Counted from the stretch's first letter, positions 52,581-62,308 are shown. The stretch: DNA of 64,000 nucleotides from Gemmiger sp. An194 (GCF_002160145.1 NZ_NFKA01000016.1:1-64000), one strand, 5' to 3'. Notes: a model not told the origin generated them from the letters alone. Numbers and translations are program-made.

Positions 52581-53504
52581 ATGTTATTCAATATTGTGAT
52601 CCTGCTGGTGGGCTTTGCCCTGCTGGTCAAAGGCGCGGATGCCTTTGTGGATGGCTCCTCCGGCATTGCCCGCCTGCTGCGGGTGCCGTCGGTGGTGATC
52701 GGTCTGACCATCGTGGCCATGGGCACCAGTCTGCCGGAGGCTTCGGTGAGCATTACCGCCGGTCTGGCAGGCAGCAACGGCCTGAGCCTGGGCAATGTGA
52801 TCGGCTCCAACCTGTTCAATCTGCTGGTGGTGGCCGGCGGCTGCGCACTGATTCTGGCCTTCGGTATCGAGCGGCAGCTTATCGTGAGGGATTTTCCGGT
52901 CTGTGTGGGAGCATCGGCTCTGCTGGTGGTTTTCCTGCTGGACGGTGTGCTCCAGCGCTGGGAGGGCCTGATCCTGTTGGCCTGCATGGTGCTGTATATG
53001 ATCTGGACCGTATATGCAGCCATGAAAGAGCGTACGGAGGAGGAAGCCGGGGAAAAACCCTTGGTGGCAAAATGCCTCCTGTTTGTGGTGGTGGGTATCG
53101 TAGCCATCATCTGGGGCGGTGACCTGGTAGTGGACAGCGCCAGCGCCATTGCCGCGGCCCTGGGCCTGAGCGAGACTCTGATCGGTTTGACCATCGTAGC
53201 CGTGGGCACCAGCCTGCCGGAGCTGGCCACCAGCATCGTGGCCGCCCGCAAGGGCGAAAGCGGCCTGGCGCTGGGCAACGCCATCGGTTCCAGCACCTTC
53301 AATATCCTGTTTATCCTGGGCGCGTCCAGCGCGCTGACCGCCATCGAAAGCTCCGCCGAGGTATTCACCGACGCGGTGGTGCTGCTGGTGGTCACGGCGG
53401 TCATGTGCCTGTGGTGCTGGCTGCAGGGCCGGATGAGTCGGCTGATGGGCGGCATCGGTATTCTGGTGTATGTCGGTTATATCATCTATGCGATCCTGCG
53501 CTGA
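52581..53504 (+). CDS. Ca2+/Na+ (cation) antiporter, CaCA family, YrbG type
   Basis: A 307-residue membrane protein with about ten hydrophobic segments and the two inverted alpha-repeats: GLTIVAMGTSLPEASVSI and GLTIVAVGTSLPELATSI, each with the ion-binding Glu. This is the YrbG/CaxA-like branch that exchanges Ca2+ (or K+) for Na+ or H+. The ATG follows AAAGAGG. It has its own promoter and terminator. Confidence 0.92.
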   Translation: MLFNIVILLVGFALLVKGADAFVDGSSGIARLLRVPSVVIGLTIVAMGTSLPEASVSITAGLAGSNGLSLGNVIGSNLFNLLVVAGGCALILAFGIERQLIVRDFPVCVGASALLVVFLLDGVLQRWEGLILLACMVLYMIWTVYAAMKERTEEEAGEKPLVAKCLLFVVVGIVAIIWGGDLVVDSASAIAAALGLSETLIGLTIVAVGTSLPELATSIVAARKGESGLALGNAIGSSTFNILFILGASSALTAIESSAEVFTDAVVLLVVTAVMCLWCWLQGRMSRLMGGIGILVYVGYIIYAILR

Positions 53505-53532
53505 GTTGCCGGAAACAAAACGGAAAACAGCG

Positions 53533-53567
53533 ATGCGCGGCAGGTTTTTTGCTTGCCGCGCATTTTT
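53533..53567 (+). terminator. Intrinsic terminator
   Basis: ATGCGCGGCA and TGCCGCGCAT pair and are followed by TTTTG. Confidence 0.85.
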
Positions 53568-53598
53568 GCGTTTCCGGGAAAGTGAATCGGGGTTGTAC

Positions 53599-53627
53599 TT
53601 GTCAAACCTCGGGGCCTTCCTTATAAT
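53599..53627 (+). promoter_or_regulatory. Promoter of LytTR two-component genes
   Basis: TTGTCA (53599-53604), 17 bases, TATAAT (53622-53627). Confidence 0.75.
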
Positions 53628-53684
53628 AAGTAATGAAAAACGGCGAACGTACGGAATTTGATAACGGAAAGGACGGCACGATGA

Positions 53685-54398
53685 ATGATGATCAGCGTTG
53701 CGATCGTGGAGGATGAGGCGGCCTATGCGGCACAGCTGCGGGAGTTCCTGGTGCGCTATTCCCAGGAGAGCGGGCAGGAGTTTGAAATCAGCCTCTTTTC
53801 CGATGGAGACGAGATCGTGGAGGGCTACAAGGCCCAGTATGATCTGATTTTGCTGGATGTGGAGATGAAATTCATGGATGGCATGACCGCCGCCGAGGAG
53901 ATTCGGCGGGTGGACCCGGAAGTGGTAATCATCTTCATCACCAACATGGCCCAGTACGCCATCCGGGGCTATGCAGTGGACGCCATGGACTATGTGCTTA
54001 AGCCGGTGAGTTATTTTGCCTTTTCCCAGCGGCTGAGTCGGGCCATCCAGCGGATGAAAAAGCGGGCCCGCCGCTACATGACCATCAGCATTAAGGGCGG
54101 GGCCCAGAAGCTGGACATCGACAAGATCTATTATGTGGAGAGTCAGGGCCACAACCTGATCTTCCATACGGAGCAGGGCGACCATGTGACCAGCGGAACC
54201 ATGAAGGATGTGGAGGGCAAGCTGGAACCCCTGAACTTCTTCCGCTGCAACAAGGGCTATCTGGTGAATCTGGAGCATGTGGATAGCGTACAGGGCGGCT
54301 GCGCACTGGTGGGCGGTAAGGAGCTGTTGATCAGCCGGGGGCGGAAAAATGATTTTATGGAAGCACTGGCCAACTATGTGGGCGAGGTGATCAAGTGA
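53685..54398 (+). CDS. LytTR-family response regulator
   Basis: The 237-residue protein has an N-terminal receiver domain (ISVAIVEDEAAYA acidic pair, phospho-Asp in LILLDVEMKFMDG, Lys in DYVLKPVSY) and a C-terminal LytTR DNA-binding domain (IYYVESQGHNLIFHT, FFRCNKGYLVNLEHVDSV). LytTR proteins bind paired 9-base direct repeats, usually upstream of their targets. The start at 53685 follows GGAAAGGA; an ATG at 53681 is out of frame. It overlaps the kinase gene by four bases. Confidence 0.93.
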   Translation: MMISVAIVEDEAAYAAQLREFLVRYSQESGQEFEISLFSDGDEIVEGYKAQYDLILLDVEMKFMDGMTAAEEIRRVDPEVVIIFITNMAQYAIRGYAVDAMDYVLKPVSYFAFSQRLSRAIQRMKKRARRYMTISIKGGAQKLDIDKIYYVESQGHNLIFHTEQGDHVTSGTMKDVEGKLEPLNFFRCNKGYLVNLEHVDSVQGGCALVGGKELLISRGRKNDFMEALANYVGEVIK

Positions 54399-55735
54399 AC
54401 ACCCTGCTCTTTCCCGACATTCCCCGCATTTATACTGCTATTGCGGAATGGCTGGCCTGCATGGTCTATATCAGCCAGCTGCCGCTGCGGCTTCGGGGCT
54501 GGCGGCTGGTCGGTATCAGCGGCGGCATGCTGGCGGTGCAGTGTCTGTTTCTGGAGCTCACCGGCGATGCGCCGCTGTTTTTGTGGATTCCCTGTATGAT
54601 CGTGGCGATCTGTTTGATGCTGGGGCTGTTCTGCGCCTGCTGTAACCTTCCGGTGCTGGATGCCTGCTACCACTGCATCCGGGCCTTCCTGCTGGCGGAA
54701 TTTGCGGCGGCTCTGGAATGGCAGCTGTACTTCTATACTCTGTTTCGGCTGGGCTGGCGCAGCAAGGTATGGGAGCTGCTCTGTCTGGCGGTGATCTATG
54801 GGGCGGTGTTCGGCTTTATTCTTTTGCTGGAGCGGCACCGGAAGGAGGCTGCCCGGCACTTCAAGGTCACCCCGCGGGAGACGGCCAGCGCCGTGGCCAT
54901 CGGCCTGGCGGCTTTTCTGATGAGCAACCTCAGCTATGCCTACAGCAATACTCCCTTCAGCAGCGGCTTTGTGACCGATATCTTCAACACCCGCACCCTG
55001 GTGGACCTGGGCGGTCTGGCCATTTTGTATGCCTATCATCTGCAGCGTGGCGAGCTGCATATGCGCTATGAGCTGGAATCCATTCAGAATGTGCTGCAGA
55101 ATCAATATGCGCAGTACCGCCAGTCCCGCGAAAGCATTGATGTGATCAACCGCAAGTATCACGATTTGAAGCATCAGATCGCGGCCCTGCGTGCGGAGAG
55201 CGACCCGGAGCGCCGCGCTGCCTGGCTGGACGAGATGGAAGAGGACATCAAGACCTATGAGGCCCAGAACAAGACCGGAAACGCGGTGCTGGATACCGTG
55301 CTCACCAGCAAAAGTCTTTACTGCCAGAAGCATGGCATTACCCTCACCTGTGTGGCGGATGGTACCCGGCTGGGCTTTATGAGCGTGATGGACATCTGCA
55401 CCATCTTCGGCAACGCGCTGGACAACGCCATTGAGTGTGAACTGCGCATCCCGGACAAGTCCAAACGACTGATCCATGTGACCGTTGCGGTGCAGAAAAG
55501 CTTTTTGCTGCTGCGGTTTGAAAACTACTATGAAGGCACGCTGAAATTTGAGGGCGGACTTCCGGTGACCACCAAAAAGGAGAAGGCCTACCACGGCTTT
55601 GGCATCAAGAGCATCCGCTACACTGCGGAAAAATACGGCGGCAGTGTGACCGTGGCTGCCAAGGACAACTGGTTTGAAATGAAGGTCCTGCTTCCGCTGC
55701 CCAAAGAGGAAACGCCCGGCACGAAAACAGAATAA
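54395..55735 (+). CDS. Sensor histidine kinase, AgrC-like (HPK10)
   Basis: A 446-residue kinase starting at GTG within the stop of the response regulator. About six N-terminal transmembrane helices (to residue 225) are followed by a coiled linker, the H-box YHDLKHQIA, the N-box FGNALDNAIE and a G-box HGFGIKSI. This is the HPK10 layout used for peptide or cell-wall sensing with LytTR partners. No agrB/agrD-like gene is adjacent, so the signal is unknown. Confidence 0.92.
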   Translation: MNTLLFPDIPRIYTAIAEWLACMVYISQLPLRLRGWRLVGISGGMLAVQCLFLELTGDAPLFLWIPCMIVAICLMLGLFCACCNLPVLDACYHCIRAFLLAEFAAALEWQLYFYTLFRLGWRSKVWELLCLAVIYGAVFGFILLLERHRKEAARHFKVTPRETASAVAIGLAAFLMSNLSYAYSNTPFSSGFVTDIFNTRTLVDLGGLAILYAYHLQRGELHMRYELESIQNVLQNQYAQYRQSRESIDVINRKYHDLKHQIAALRAESDPERRAAWLDEMEEDIKTYEAQNKTGNAVLDTVLTSKSLYCQKHGITLTCVADGTRLGFMSVMDICTIFGNALDNAIECELRIPDKSKRLIHVTVAVQKSFLLLRFENYYEGTLKFEGGLPVTTKKEKAYHGFGIKSIRYTAEKYGGSVTVAAKDNWFEMKVLLPLPKEETPGTKTE

Positions 55736-55743
55736 AAACAAGC

Positions 55744-55790
55744 GGCTCGCGCAGTTTTCACAGTTCAGTGAAGCTGCGCGAGCTCTTTTT
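55744..55790 (+). terminator. Intrinsic terminator of two-component operon
   Basis: GCTCGCGCAG and CTGCGCGAGC pair, with TTCAC/GTGAA inside the loop, followed by TCTTTTTG. Confidence 0.88.
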
Positions 55791-55867
55791 GTGTGATTCC
55801 ACAAAAATGAAACGATTTTGTAACTTGTGGGTGGCATTGGTGAATGTGACGAAAACAAGCGGGGACT

Positions 55868-55962
55868 ATTTGTGCGGAATCAATAAAGTGAAAATCCGTT
55901 TGTGCGCAAAAGCTGCGATTTGTGAAGAGACCATGAAATGTGTAAGAAGACCGTGTTAAAAT
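55868..55962 (+). promoter_or_regulatory. Candidate LytTR-responsive promoter of GH3 gene
   Basis: TTTGTG with a preceding A or G occurs at 55868-55874, 55898-55904 and 55918-55924, that is 30 and 20 bases apart, on one face of the helix. An extended -10 TG-T-TAAAAT (55957-55962) without a proper -35 follows about 35 bases later, as expected for an activated promoter. The leader from there to the gene is about 185 bases. Confidence 0.45.
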
Positions 55963-56156
55963 TCATTCAGAAAAACGGGTAGGCCCAAGAGATGGGGGCC
56001 GGCTTGTGGAATGACAGCGGCGTGATGAGCCCAATGCGATGCAAACAGGGAATGCACCGCGGCCGGCGCGCCGGAAAGGAAGGTGGCTGCGCGCACAGGG
56101 AACAGCCTCTTGCGGAGGCAAGTACGCAAGCATTTACATTTTAAGGAGGAAACGAA

Positions 56157-59099
56157 ATGCTGTCTATCAATATTGATGACGTCATCAAAGTTCTGGATTC
56201 AATGAAATCTCAGCTGATTGGCTTTGGCGTCGTTCTGGTGCTGGCGATTCTGGTTATGATCGCCTGCATGAAGCTGCCCAAGGCCAAGAAGGCGATGATC
56301 CGCTGCCAGGCTGGTCTGGCGATCCTGCTGGCCCTGGTGATCACTGTTAACCTGATCTGCTTCGGCCCCATGTTCACTGTGATCAACCTGGCCATGGGCG
56401 GCGGGTCCATCACTGAGGAAAGCATGGCAGAAGCCTATGAAGTCAACACCGAGCTGGTTGGCGAAGGTGTTACCCTGCTGGAGAACAACGGCGCTCTGCC
56501 CCTGGCCAGCGGTTCCAACCTGAATGTGTTCGGCTGGGCTTCCACTGCTCCCGTTTACGGCGGCGTTGGTTCCGGTGCTCTGAACGATCAGTATGAAGTA
56601 ACCGATCTGATCACCGGCCTGAAGAACGCCGGCCTGAATGTGAACGAGGATCTGGTGAACTTCTACGAGACCTACCAGGCCGAGCGCCCCAGCGTTGGCA
56701 TGTGGGCTCAGGATTGGACCCTGCCCGAGCCCAACGTGAGTGCTTACACCGATGAGCTGATGAGCGGTGCCAAGGAGTTCTCCGACACTGCTCTGGTTGT
56801 GATCTCCCGTCCTGGCGGCGAGAACGCCGATATGCCCACCGATATGGTGTCTGTTGTGGACGGCAGCTGGCTCGAGCGAGATGCCATTACCGGCAACTCC
56901 TACTTCAACGGTGTTTATGACGACAGCCTGAATGAGGGCAATGACTGGGATGAAGGCGACCACTACCTGCAGCTGAGCAACCGCGAGGAAGAGATGCTGC
57001 AGATGGTCTGCGACAACTTTGATAAGGTGATCGTGCTGATCAACACCAACAACGCTATGGAGCTGGGTTTCCTGAAGGAGTACGGTGTTGACGCTGCGGT
57101 GTACGCTCCCTGCCCCGGCCAGAACGGCTTCAATGCAGTGGGCCAGGTGTTTACCGGTGAGGTGAATCCCTCCGGTAAGACCGTGGACACCTTTGTTTAC
57201 GATCTGTTCAATACCCCCACTGCCAACAACTTTGGCCAGTTTACTTATGACAATATGGATGAGCATGCGGTGGTTACCACCAGCTTCTCCACCGGTGAGC
57301 AGAGCACTGCTCTGCCCAGCTTCGTGAACTATGTGGAAGGCATCTACGTGGGCTACAAGTTCTACGAGACTGCTGCGGCAGAAGGCCTGATCGACTACGA
57401 CTCCACCGTTGTGTATCCCTTCGGCTACGGCCTGTCCTACACCACCTTCTCTCAGGAGATGGGCCCCATCACCGAGGGTGACGGCACCCTGAGTTTTGAT
57501 GTGACCGTAACCAACACCGGCAGTGTGGCCGGCAAGACCGTTGTAGAGGTCTACTACAATCCTCCCTACACCAACGGCGGCATCGAGAAGGCTTCCGCAA
57601 ACCTGGTTGCCTTTGACAAAACCGAGATCCTGGAGCCCGGCGCTTCCGAGACTGTGACCATCAGCTTCAAGGCGGAAGATATGGCTTCCTACGACACCTA
57701 CGGCGCTGCTGCCTACGTGCTGGAGGCCGGCGATTATGTCATCAGCATCAACAGCGATTCCCACACTGTTCTGGACAGCGAAGTCTACAACGTGCCCAGC
57801 ACCATCGTATACAGCGACGGCCGCAGCACCGATAAGACTGCTCCCACCAATCAGTTTGAGAATGTGGAAGGTGATGTGACTTACCTGTCCCGCGCCGACG
57901 GCTTTGCCAACTACGCCGAGGCCACTGCCGCTCCGGCCAGCATGACCATGTCCGAAGAGGATAAGGCTGCCTTCCTGAACAACGCGAACTACGATCCCAA
58001 CAACTATAACAATCCCGACGATCAGATGCCCACCACCGGCGCCAAGAATGGCCTGCAGCTGGTCGACATGCGCGGCGTAGCTTACGACGACGCTCAGTGG
58101 GATACCTTCCTGGATCAGCTGACCGTATCGGAGATGAGCGAACTGATTGCTATGGGCGGTTACCAGACCGCTCCTCTGGCCAGCATCGGTAAGGTTCAGA
58201 CCTACGACTGTGATGGCCCCGCTTCCATCAACAATAACTTCACCGGTCAGGGCTCCATCGGCTTCGCCGGTACCGTTCTGATGGCTTCCACCTGGAATAC
58301 CGACACTGTTTACAAGTTCGGTTCCTCCATCGGCCGCATGGCTGATGATCTGGATGTTTCCGGCTGGTATGCTCCCGCCATGAACATCCATCGCTCCGCC
58401 TTCAGCGGCCGTAACTTCGAGTACTACTCTGAGGACGGCGTGCTGAGCGGCAAGCTGGCTGCCCAGGCCGTCCAGGGCGCTGAGGAGCATGGTGTGTACG
58501 CTTACATCAAGCACTACGCTCTGAACGACCAGGAGACCAACCGTAACAGCATGCTGTGCACCTGGGCCAACGAGCAGTCTATCCGCGAAATTTACCTGAA
58601 GCCCTTCGAGCTCTCCGTGAAGGAAGGCGGCGCGGATGCCGTAATGTCCTCCTTCAACTATGTGGGTACCGAGTGGGCCGGCGCCTCCAACGCCCTGTGC
58701 AACATTGTCCTGCGTGACGAGTGGGGCTTCGTGGGCATGGTTCTGACCGACTACTTCGGCGTGTACGGCTACATGGACGCTGACCAGGCCATCCGCAACG
58801 GCACCGACTTCTGCCTGGTGAACTACCCCACCGAGACCAACTACCTGACCGATACCACCAGCGCCACCGGCGTTCTGGCCGCCCGTCAGGCCTGCAAGAA
58901 CATCCTGTACACCGTGGTGAACAGCCGCGCTTACATGGAAGAGAACCTGAACCCCGGTATGCCCGGCTGGCAGATCGCCGCCATCGCCATCGACGTTGTG
59001 CTGGCTGCTGTGCTGGTCGTGCTGGAGGTTCGCACCGTTAAGGGCTACAGCCGCCGCAAGGCGCAGGAAGCCCAGGCTCAGGCCAACACCGAAGCGTAA
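56157..59099 (+). CDS. Membrane-anchored GH3 beta-glucosidase with permuted domain order
   Basis: The 980-residue protein has two N-terminal transmembrane segments (about 20-40 and 48-75), then the GH3 C-terminal domain and a fibronectin-III-like domain (VYPFGYGLSYTTF through about 560), and only then the GH3 catalytic barrel (about 640-920) with RNFEYYSEDGVLSG and nucleophile Asp865 in MVLTDYFG. A last transmembrane segment (about 943-963) and basic tail end it. Reversed order GH3 enzymes are known from Ruminococcus albus and Butyrivibrio. It should cleave terminal beta-glucosides outside the membrane. Codon use resembles rpsB/tsf. Confidence 0.9.
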   Translation: MLSINIDDVIKVLDSMKSQLIGFGVVLVLAILVMIACMKLPKAKKAMIRCQAGLAILLALVITVNLICFGPMFTVINLAMGGGSITEESMAEAYEVNTELVGEGVTLLENNGALPLASGSNLNVFGWASTAPVYGGVGSGALNDQYEVTDLITGLKNAGLNVNEDLVNFYETYQAERPSVGMWAQDWTLPEPNVSAYTDELMSGAKEFSDTALVVISRPGGENADMPTDMVSVVDGSWLERDAITGNSYFNGVYDDSLNEGNDWDEGDHYLQLSNREEEMLQMVCDNFDKVIVLINTNNAMELGFLKEYGVDAAVYAPCPGQNGFNAVGQVFTGEVNPSGKTVDTFVYDLFNTPTANNFGQFTYDNMDEHAVVTTSFSTGEQSTALPSFVNYVEGIYVGYKFYETAAAEGLIDYDSTVVYPFGYGLSYTTFSQEMGPITEGDGTLSFDVTVTNTGSVAGKTVVEVYYNPPYTNGGIEKASANLVAFDKTEILEPGASETVTISFKAEDMASYDTYGAAAYVLEAGDYVISINSDSHTVLDSEVYNVPSTIVYSDGRSTDKTAPTNQFENVEGDVTYLSRADGFANYAEATAAPASMTMSEEDKAAFLNNANYDPNNYNNPDDQMPTTGAKNGLQLVDMRGVAYDDAQWDTFLDQLTVSEMSELIAMGGYQTAPLASIGKVQTYDCDGPASINNNFTGQGSIGFAGTVLMASTWNTDTVYKFGSSIGRMADDLDVSGWYAPAMNIHRSAFSGRNFEYYSEDGVLSGKLAAQAVQGAEEHGVYAYIKHYALNDQETNRNSMLCTWANEQSIREIYLKPFELSVKEGGADAVMSSFNYVGTEWAGASNALCNIVLRDEWGFVGMVLTDYFGVYGYMDADQAIRNGTDFCLVNYPTETNYLTDTTSATGVLAARQACKNILYTVVNSRAYMEENLNPGMPGWQIAAIAIDVVLAAVLVVLEVRTVKGYSRRKAQEAQAQANTEA

Positions 59100-59153
59100 T
59101 GCTTTCCAAGCTTCCTTCGAAGCACAATAACCGGTAACTGACCGGCCGTAATG

Positions 59154-59186
59154 CCGGGGCCCCGTGTAAATCATGCGGGGCCCCGG
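59154..59186 (+). other. Intercistronic hairpin between GH3 genes
   Basis: CCGGGGCCCCG (59154-59164) and CGGGGCCCCGG (59176-59186) pair perfectly around 11 bases, with a further CCGGCC/GGCCGG outside. No T-run follows, so it likely affects mRNA stability or partial read-through to the second GH3 gene. The rest of the 196-base gap has no gene. Confidence 0.65.
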
Positions 59187-59295
59187 TCATGGCCGGCTCC
59201 CAGAGAGCGGTTTTCTTCAAAACTGCTTTGTGGGAACCAGCCAATGGACCAACCACGCCCCAAGGCGGGCGCTAGAGAGCAAAGGAGTTAAGCCC

Positions 59296-61695
59296 ATGAA
59301 GTACAAAGATTTGATCGATCAGATGACTCTGGAGGAAAAGTGCAGTCTGTTGTCCGGCCGGGATGTATGGACCACCTGTCCCATCGAGCGCTTGGGCATC
59401 CCCAGCATTTTTCTGTCCGACGGTCCCACCGGCGTTCGCAAGCAGATGGGCGCAGGCGATCACCTGGGCCTGAATGCCAGTGTACCCGCCACCTGCCTGC
59501 CCACCGCTGCCACCATGGCCAACAGCTGGAATCCGGAGCTGAGCCAGGAGGTGGGCCGTCTGGTGGGTGAAGAAGCTGCCAGCCTGGATGTGAACGTGCT
59601 GCTGGGCCCCGGCCTGAACATCAAGCGCAGCCCGCTGTGCGGCCGTAACTTCGAGTATTTCTCCGAAGACCCCTACCTGAGCGGCAAGATGGCCGCCGCC
59701 TTCGTGCGCGGTGTGCAGGAGAACGGCATCTCCGCCTGCCCCAAGCATTTCGCGGCCAACAGCCAGGAGCTGCGCCGCATGGCAAACGACAGCGTGATGG
59801 ACGAGCGCACCTTCCGTGAGATCTACCTCACCGGCTTTGAGATTGCCGTAAAGGAAGGTCAGCCCAAGACCATTATGAGCGCTTACAACAAGATCAACGG
59901 CGTTTACGCCAACGAGAGCAAGCACCTTCTGCAGGATGTTCTGGTGAACGACTGGGGCTACCAGGGTGCCGTTGTCACCGACTGGGGCGGCTCCAACGAC
60001 CATGTGGAGGGGGTCCGTGTGGGCAGCCATCTGGAAATGCCCGGCACCGGCGGCGACAGCGACCGTGAGCTGGTGGCCGCGGTCAAGGAAGGCCGTCTGA
60101 GCATGGATTTGCTGGACCAGCGTGTGGATGAGTTCCTGCGTCTGGTGTTCTCCACCATCAACGCTCCCGCTGCAGGCAAGGAGTTTGACAAGGAGGGCCA
60201 CCATCAGCTGGCCGCCCATGCCGCTGAGGAGACCGTGGTGCTGCTGAAGAACGAGGGCGATATCCTGCCTCTGGCCGAGGGCACTAAGGTGGCCGTGATC
60301 GGCGAGTTTGCCCAGAAGCCCCGTTACCAGGGCGCCGGCTCCAGCCTGGTGAACCCCACCAAGCTGGACACCGCAAACGAGCTGCTGGCGGGCATGCCGC
60401 TGCAGTCTGTGGGTTATGCCCAGGGCTACCAGCGCAACAACAAGCACGACGAGGCCCTGAAGATGGAGGCCGTGGAGCTGGCCAAGAAGGCAGACGTGGT
60501 TCTGCTGTATGTGGGCTTGCCCGAAATCAGCGAGACCGAGGGCCTGGACCGGGATCACATGCGGATGCCGGAAAACCAGGTGGAGCTGCTGGAAGCCGTG
60601 GCCGAGGTGAACCCCAATCTGGTGGTGGTACTGTCTGCAGGCAGCCCGGTTGAGATGCCCTGGCTGAACCGCTGCAAGGCTCTGGTCCATGGCTACCTGG
60701 GCGGTCAGGCAGGCGCGGGTGCGGTACTGCGTGTGATCACCGGTCAGGTGAACCCCAGCGCCAAGCTGGCCGAGAGCTACCCCATGACCTGTGAGGAAAA
60801 CCCCTCCAGCCCCTACTACCCGGGCCTGGAGCGCACCAGTGAATACCGCGAGGGCCTGTATGTGGGCTATCGCTACTACGAGACCGCCGGCGTGCCGGTG
60901 CGGTTCCCCTTCGGCTTCGGCCTGTCCTACACCACCTTCGAATACAGTGATCTGAAGGTGAGCGAGAAGGAGGTAACCTTCACCCTGACCAACACCGGCA
61001 AGCGGGATGGCGCCGAGGTGGCCCAGCTGTATGTGGGCTGCAAGGATGGCAAGGTGTTCCGCCCTGCCAAGGAGCTGAAGGGCTTCGCCAAGGTATTCCT
61101 GAAGGCAGGCGAGAGCAAGACCGTTACCATCCAGCTGGATGACAAGGCCTTCCGCTACTTTGATGTGAAGACCGACTCCTGGCAGGTGGAGGGCGGCGTG
61201 TACCAGCTGATGGTGGGCGCCAGCGTGGCCGATATCCGCCTGGAGGGCGAGGTTACCGTACAGGGCACCGGCGCTGCCTGTCCCTATGATCCTGCTCAGC
61301 TGGAATGCTACTATACCGGCAAAGTCACCCAGGTGTCTGACGCGCAGTTCGAGGCTCTGCTGGGTCATCCCATTCCGGAATCCGGCTGGGACGCCAGCGG
61401 CCTGCTGGGCATGAACGATGCCATCTGCCAGATGTACTACGCCAAGAGCCCGCTGGCCCGTCTGGTCTACAAGATCCTGACCCATCTGAAAGACAAGAGC
61501 ATTGCCAAAGGTGAGCCGGATCTGAACATCCTGTTCATCTACAACATGCCCTTCCGCGGCATTGCCAAGATGACCGGCGGCGCGGTGACCATGGATATGG
61601 CCCGCTGCATGGTGACCATGGTGAACGGCCACTTCTTCAAGGGTCTGGGCGGTTTGATCAAGGCATTCTTTGCCGGCCGCAAGGCGCAGAAGTAA
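59296..61695 (+). CDS. GH3 beta-glucosidase, normal domain order
   Basis: The 799-residue cytoplasmic enzyme starts with the catalytic barrel (IDQMTLEEKCSLLSGRD; nucleophile Asp229 in VVTDWGGSND; RNFEYFSEDPYLSG), followed by the GH3 C-terminal domain (about 330-560), the FnIII-like domain (FGFGLSYTTFEYSDL on) and a final 130-residue region. No signal peptide is visible. It probably hydrolyses imported oligosaccharides. The ATG follows AAAGGAG. It likely shares the transcript of the permuted GH3 and is followed by the GtrA gene. Confidence 0.93.
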   Translation: MKYKDLIDQMTLEEKCSLLSGRDVWTTCPIERLGIPSIFLSDGPTGVRKQMGAGDHLGLNASVPATCLPTAATMANSWNPELSQEVGRLVGEEAASLDVNVLLGPGLNIKRSPLCGRNFEYFSEDPYLSGKMAAAFVRGVQENGISACPKHFAANSQELRRMANDSVMDERTFREIYLTGFEIAVKEGQPKTIMSAYNKINGVYANESKHLLQDVLVNDWGYQGAVVTDWGGSNDHVEGVRVGSHLEMPGTGGDSDRELVAAVKEGRLSMDLLDQRVDEFLRLVFSTINAPAAGKEFDKEGHHQLAAHAAEETVVLLKNEGDILPLAEGTKVAVIGEFAQKPRYQGAGSSLVNPTKLDTANELLAGMPLQSVGYAQGYQRNNKHDEALKMEAVELAKKADVVLLYVGLPEISETEGLDRDHMRMPENQVELLEAVAEVNPNLVVVLSAGSPVEMPWLNRCKALVHGYLGGQAGAGAVLRVITGQVNPSAKLAESYPMTCEENPSSPYYPGLERTSEYREGLYVGYRYYETAGVPVRFPFGFGLSYTTFEYSDLKVSEKEVTFTLTNTGKRDGAEVAQLYVGCKDGKVFRPAKELKGFAKVFLKAGESKTVTIQLDDKAFRYFDVKTDSWQVEGGVYQLMVGASVADIRLEGEVTVQGTGAACPYDPAQLECYYTGKVTQVSDAQFEALLGHPIPESGWDASGLLGMNDAICQMYYAKSPLARLVYKILTHLKDKSIAKGEPDLNILFIYNMPFRGIAKMTGGAVTMDMARCMVTMVNGHFFKGLGGLIKAFFAGRKAQK

Positions 61696-61744
61696 AACGG
61701 AGCAGATCAGTGGCGTCTGATAAAATTGAGGGGGATATAGATAA

Positions 61745-62308
61745 ATGAATTTCTGGAACAACTTTGCCGCCAAGCATCCGGCGGCAGCCAAGTGGGTCCG
61801 CGAGGGCGGCCTGTTCGTGATCGTCAGCAATGTGATCACCGTGCTCAAATATCTCATGCTGCAGTTCCTGCCCGCCGCATTCGCAGGTCTGGGCGATGCA
61901 AGCTTCGGCTGGCCCGGCATTCCGCTGACTTTGTTCGGCGAGACCTTCGAGTGGAACATTCTGGGCTATGACCAGGCGCACGGCGGCCTTGCCTACTTCT
62001 GCGCTTACATGGTTGCTATGGTGATCGGCGAGTGCATCAACTTCCCCATCCAGCGCAACTTTGTGTTCCGTTCTCACGGCAAGCTGGGCCCGCAGATTGC
62101 CTGGTATCTGGTGGCGTTCTGCATCATCACCTGCATCGTGAACTCCATCAACTGCATCTGGGTGGCCGTGGCCGGTTTGCTGGTTCCGGACTTCATCTAC
62201 AACATCGGTACCACCGTACTGAACGGCGGCATCTCCATGGTCGTCTTCTTCTTCGTCAACAAGATCATCTTCCCCTCTGCGGAAACCGAGGCCAAGAAGG
62301 CTGCCTGA
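61745..62308 (+). CDS. GtrA-family membrane protein
   Basis: A 187-residue protein with four transmembrane segments in the GtrA pattern, including NFPIQRNFVF after the second and ILNGG-type motif (VLNGGISMVVFFFVNKIIF) in the last. GtrA proteins are thought to flip lipid-linked sugars for surface polysaccharides. It follows GH3 by 49 bases; the ribosome site is GAGGGGG. A role linked to glycan processing is inference. Confidence 0.85.
   Translation: MNFWNNFAAKHPAAAKWVREGGLFVIVSNVITVLKYLMLQFLPAAFAGLGDASFGWPGIPLTLFGETFEWNILGYDQAHGGLAYFCAYMVAMVIGECINFPIQRNFVFRSHGKLGPQIAWYLVAFCIITCIVNSINCIWVAVAGLLVPDFIYNIGTTVLNGGISMVVFFFVNKIIFPSAETEAKKAA

Noticed and set aside
55807-55959. Short basic ORF with six cysteines upstream of the permuted GH3, as a possible signal peptide for the LytTR kinase
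   Set aside because: No ribosome site or promoter precedes it; its cysteines come mainly from the repeated TTTGTG elements, and a promoter -10 overlaps its end.
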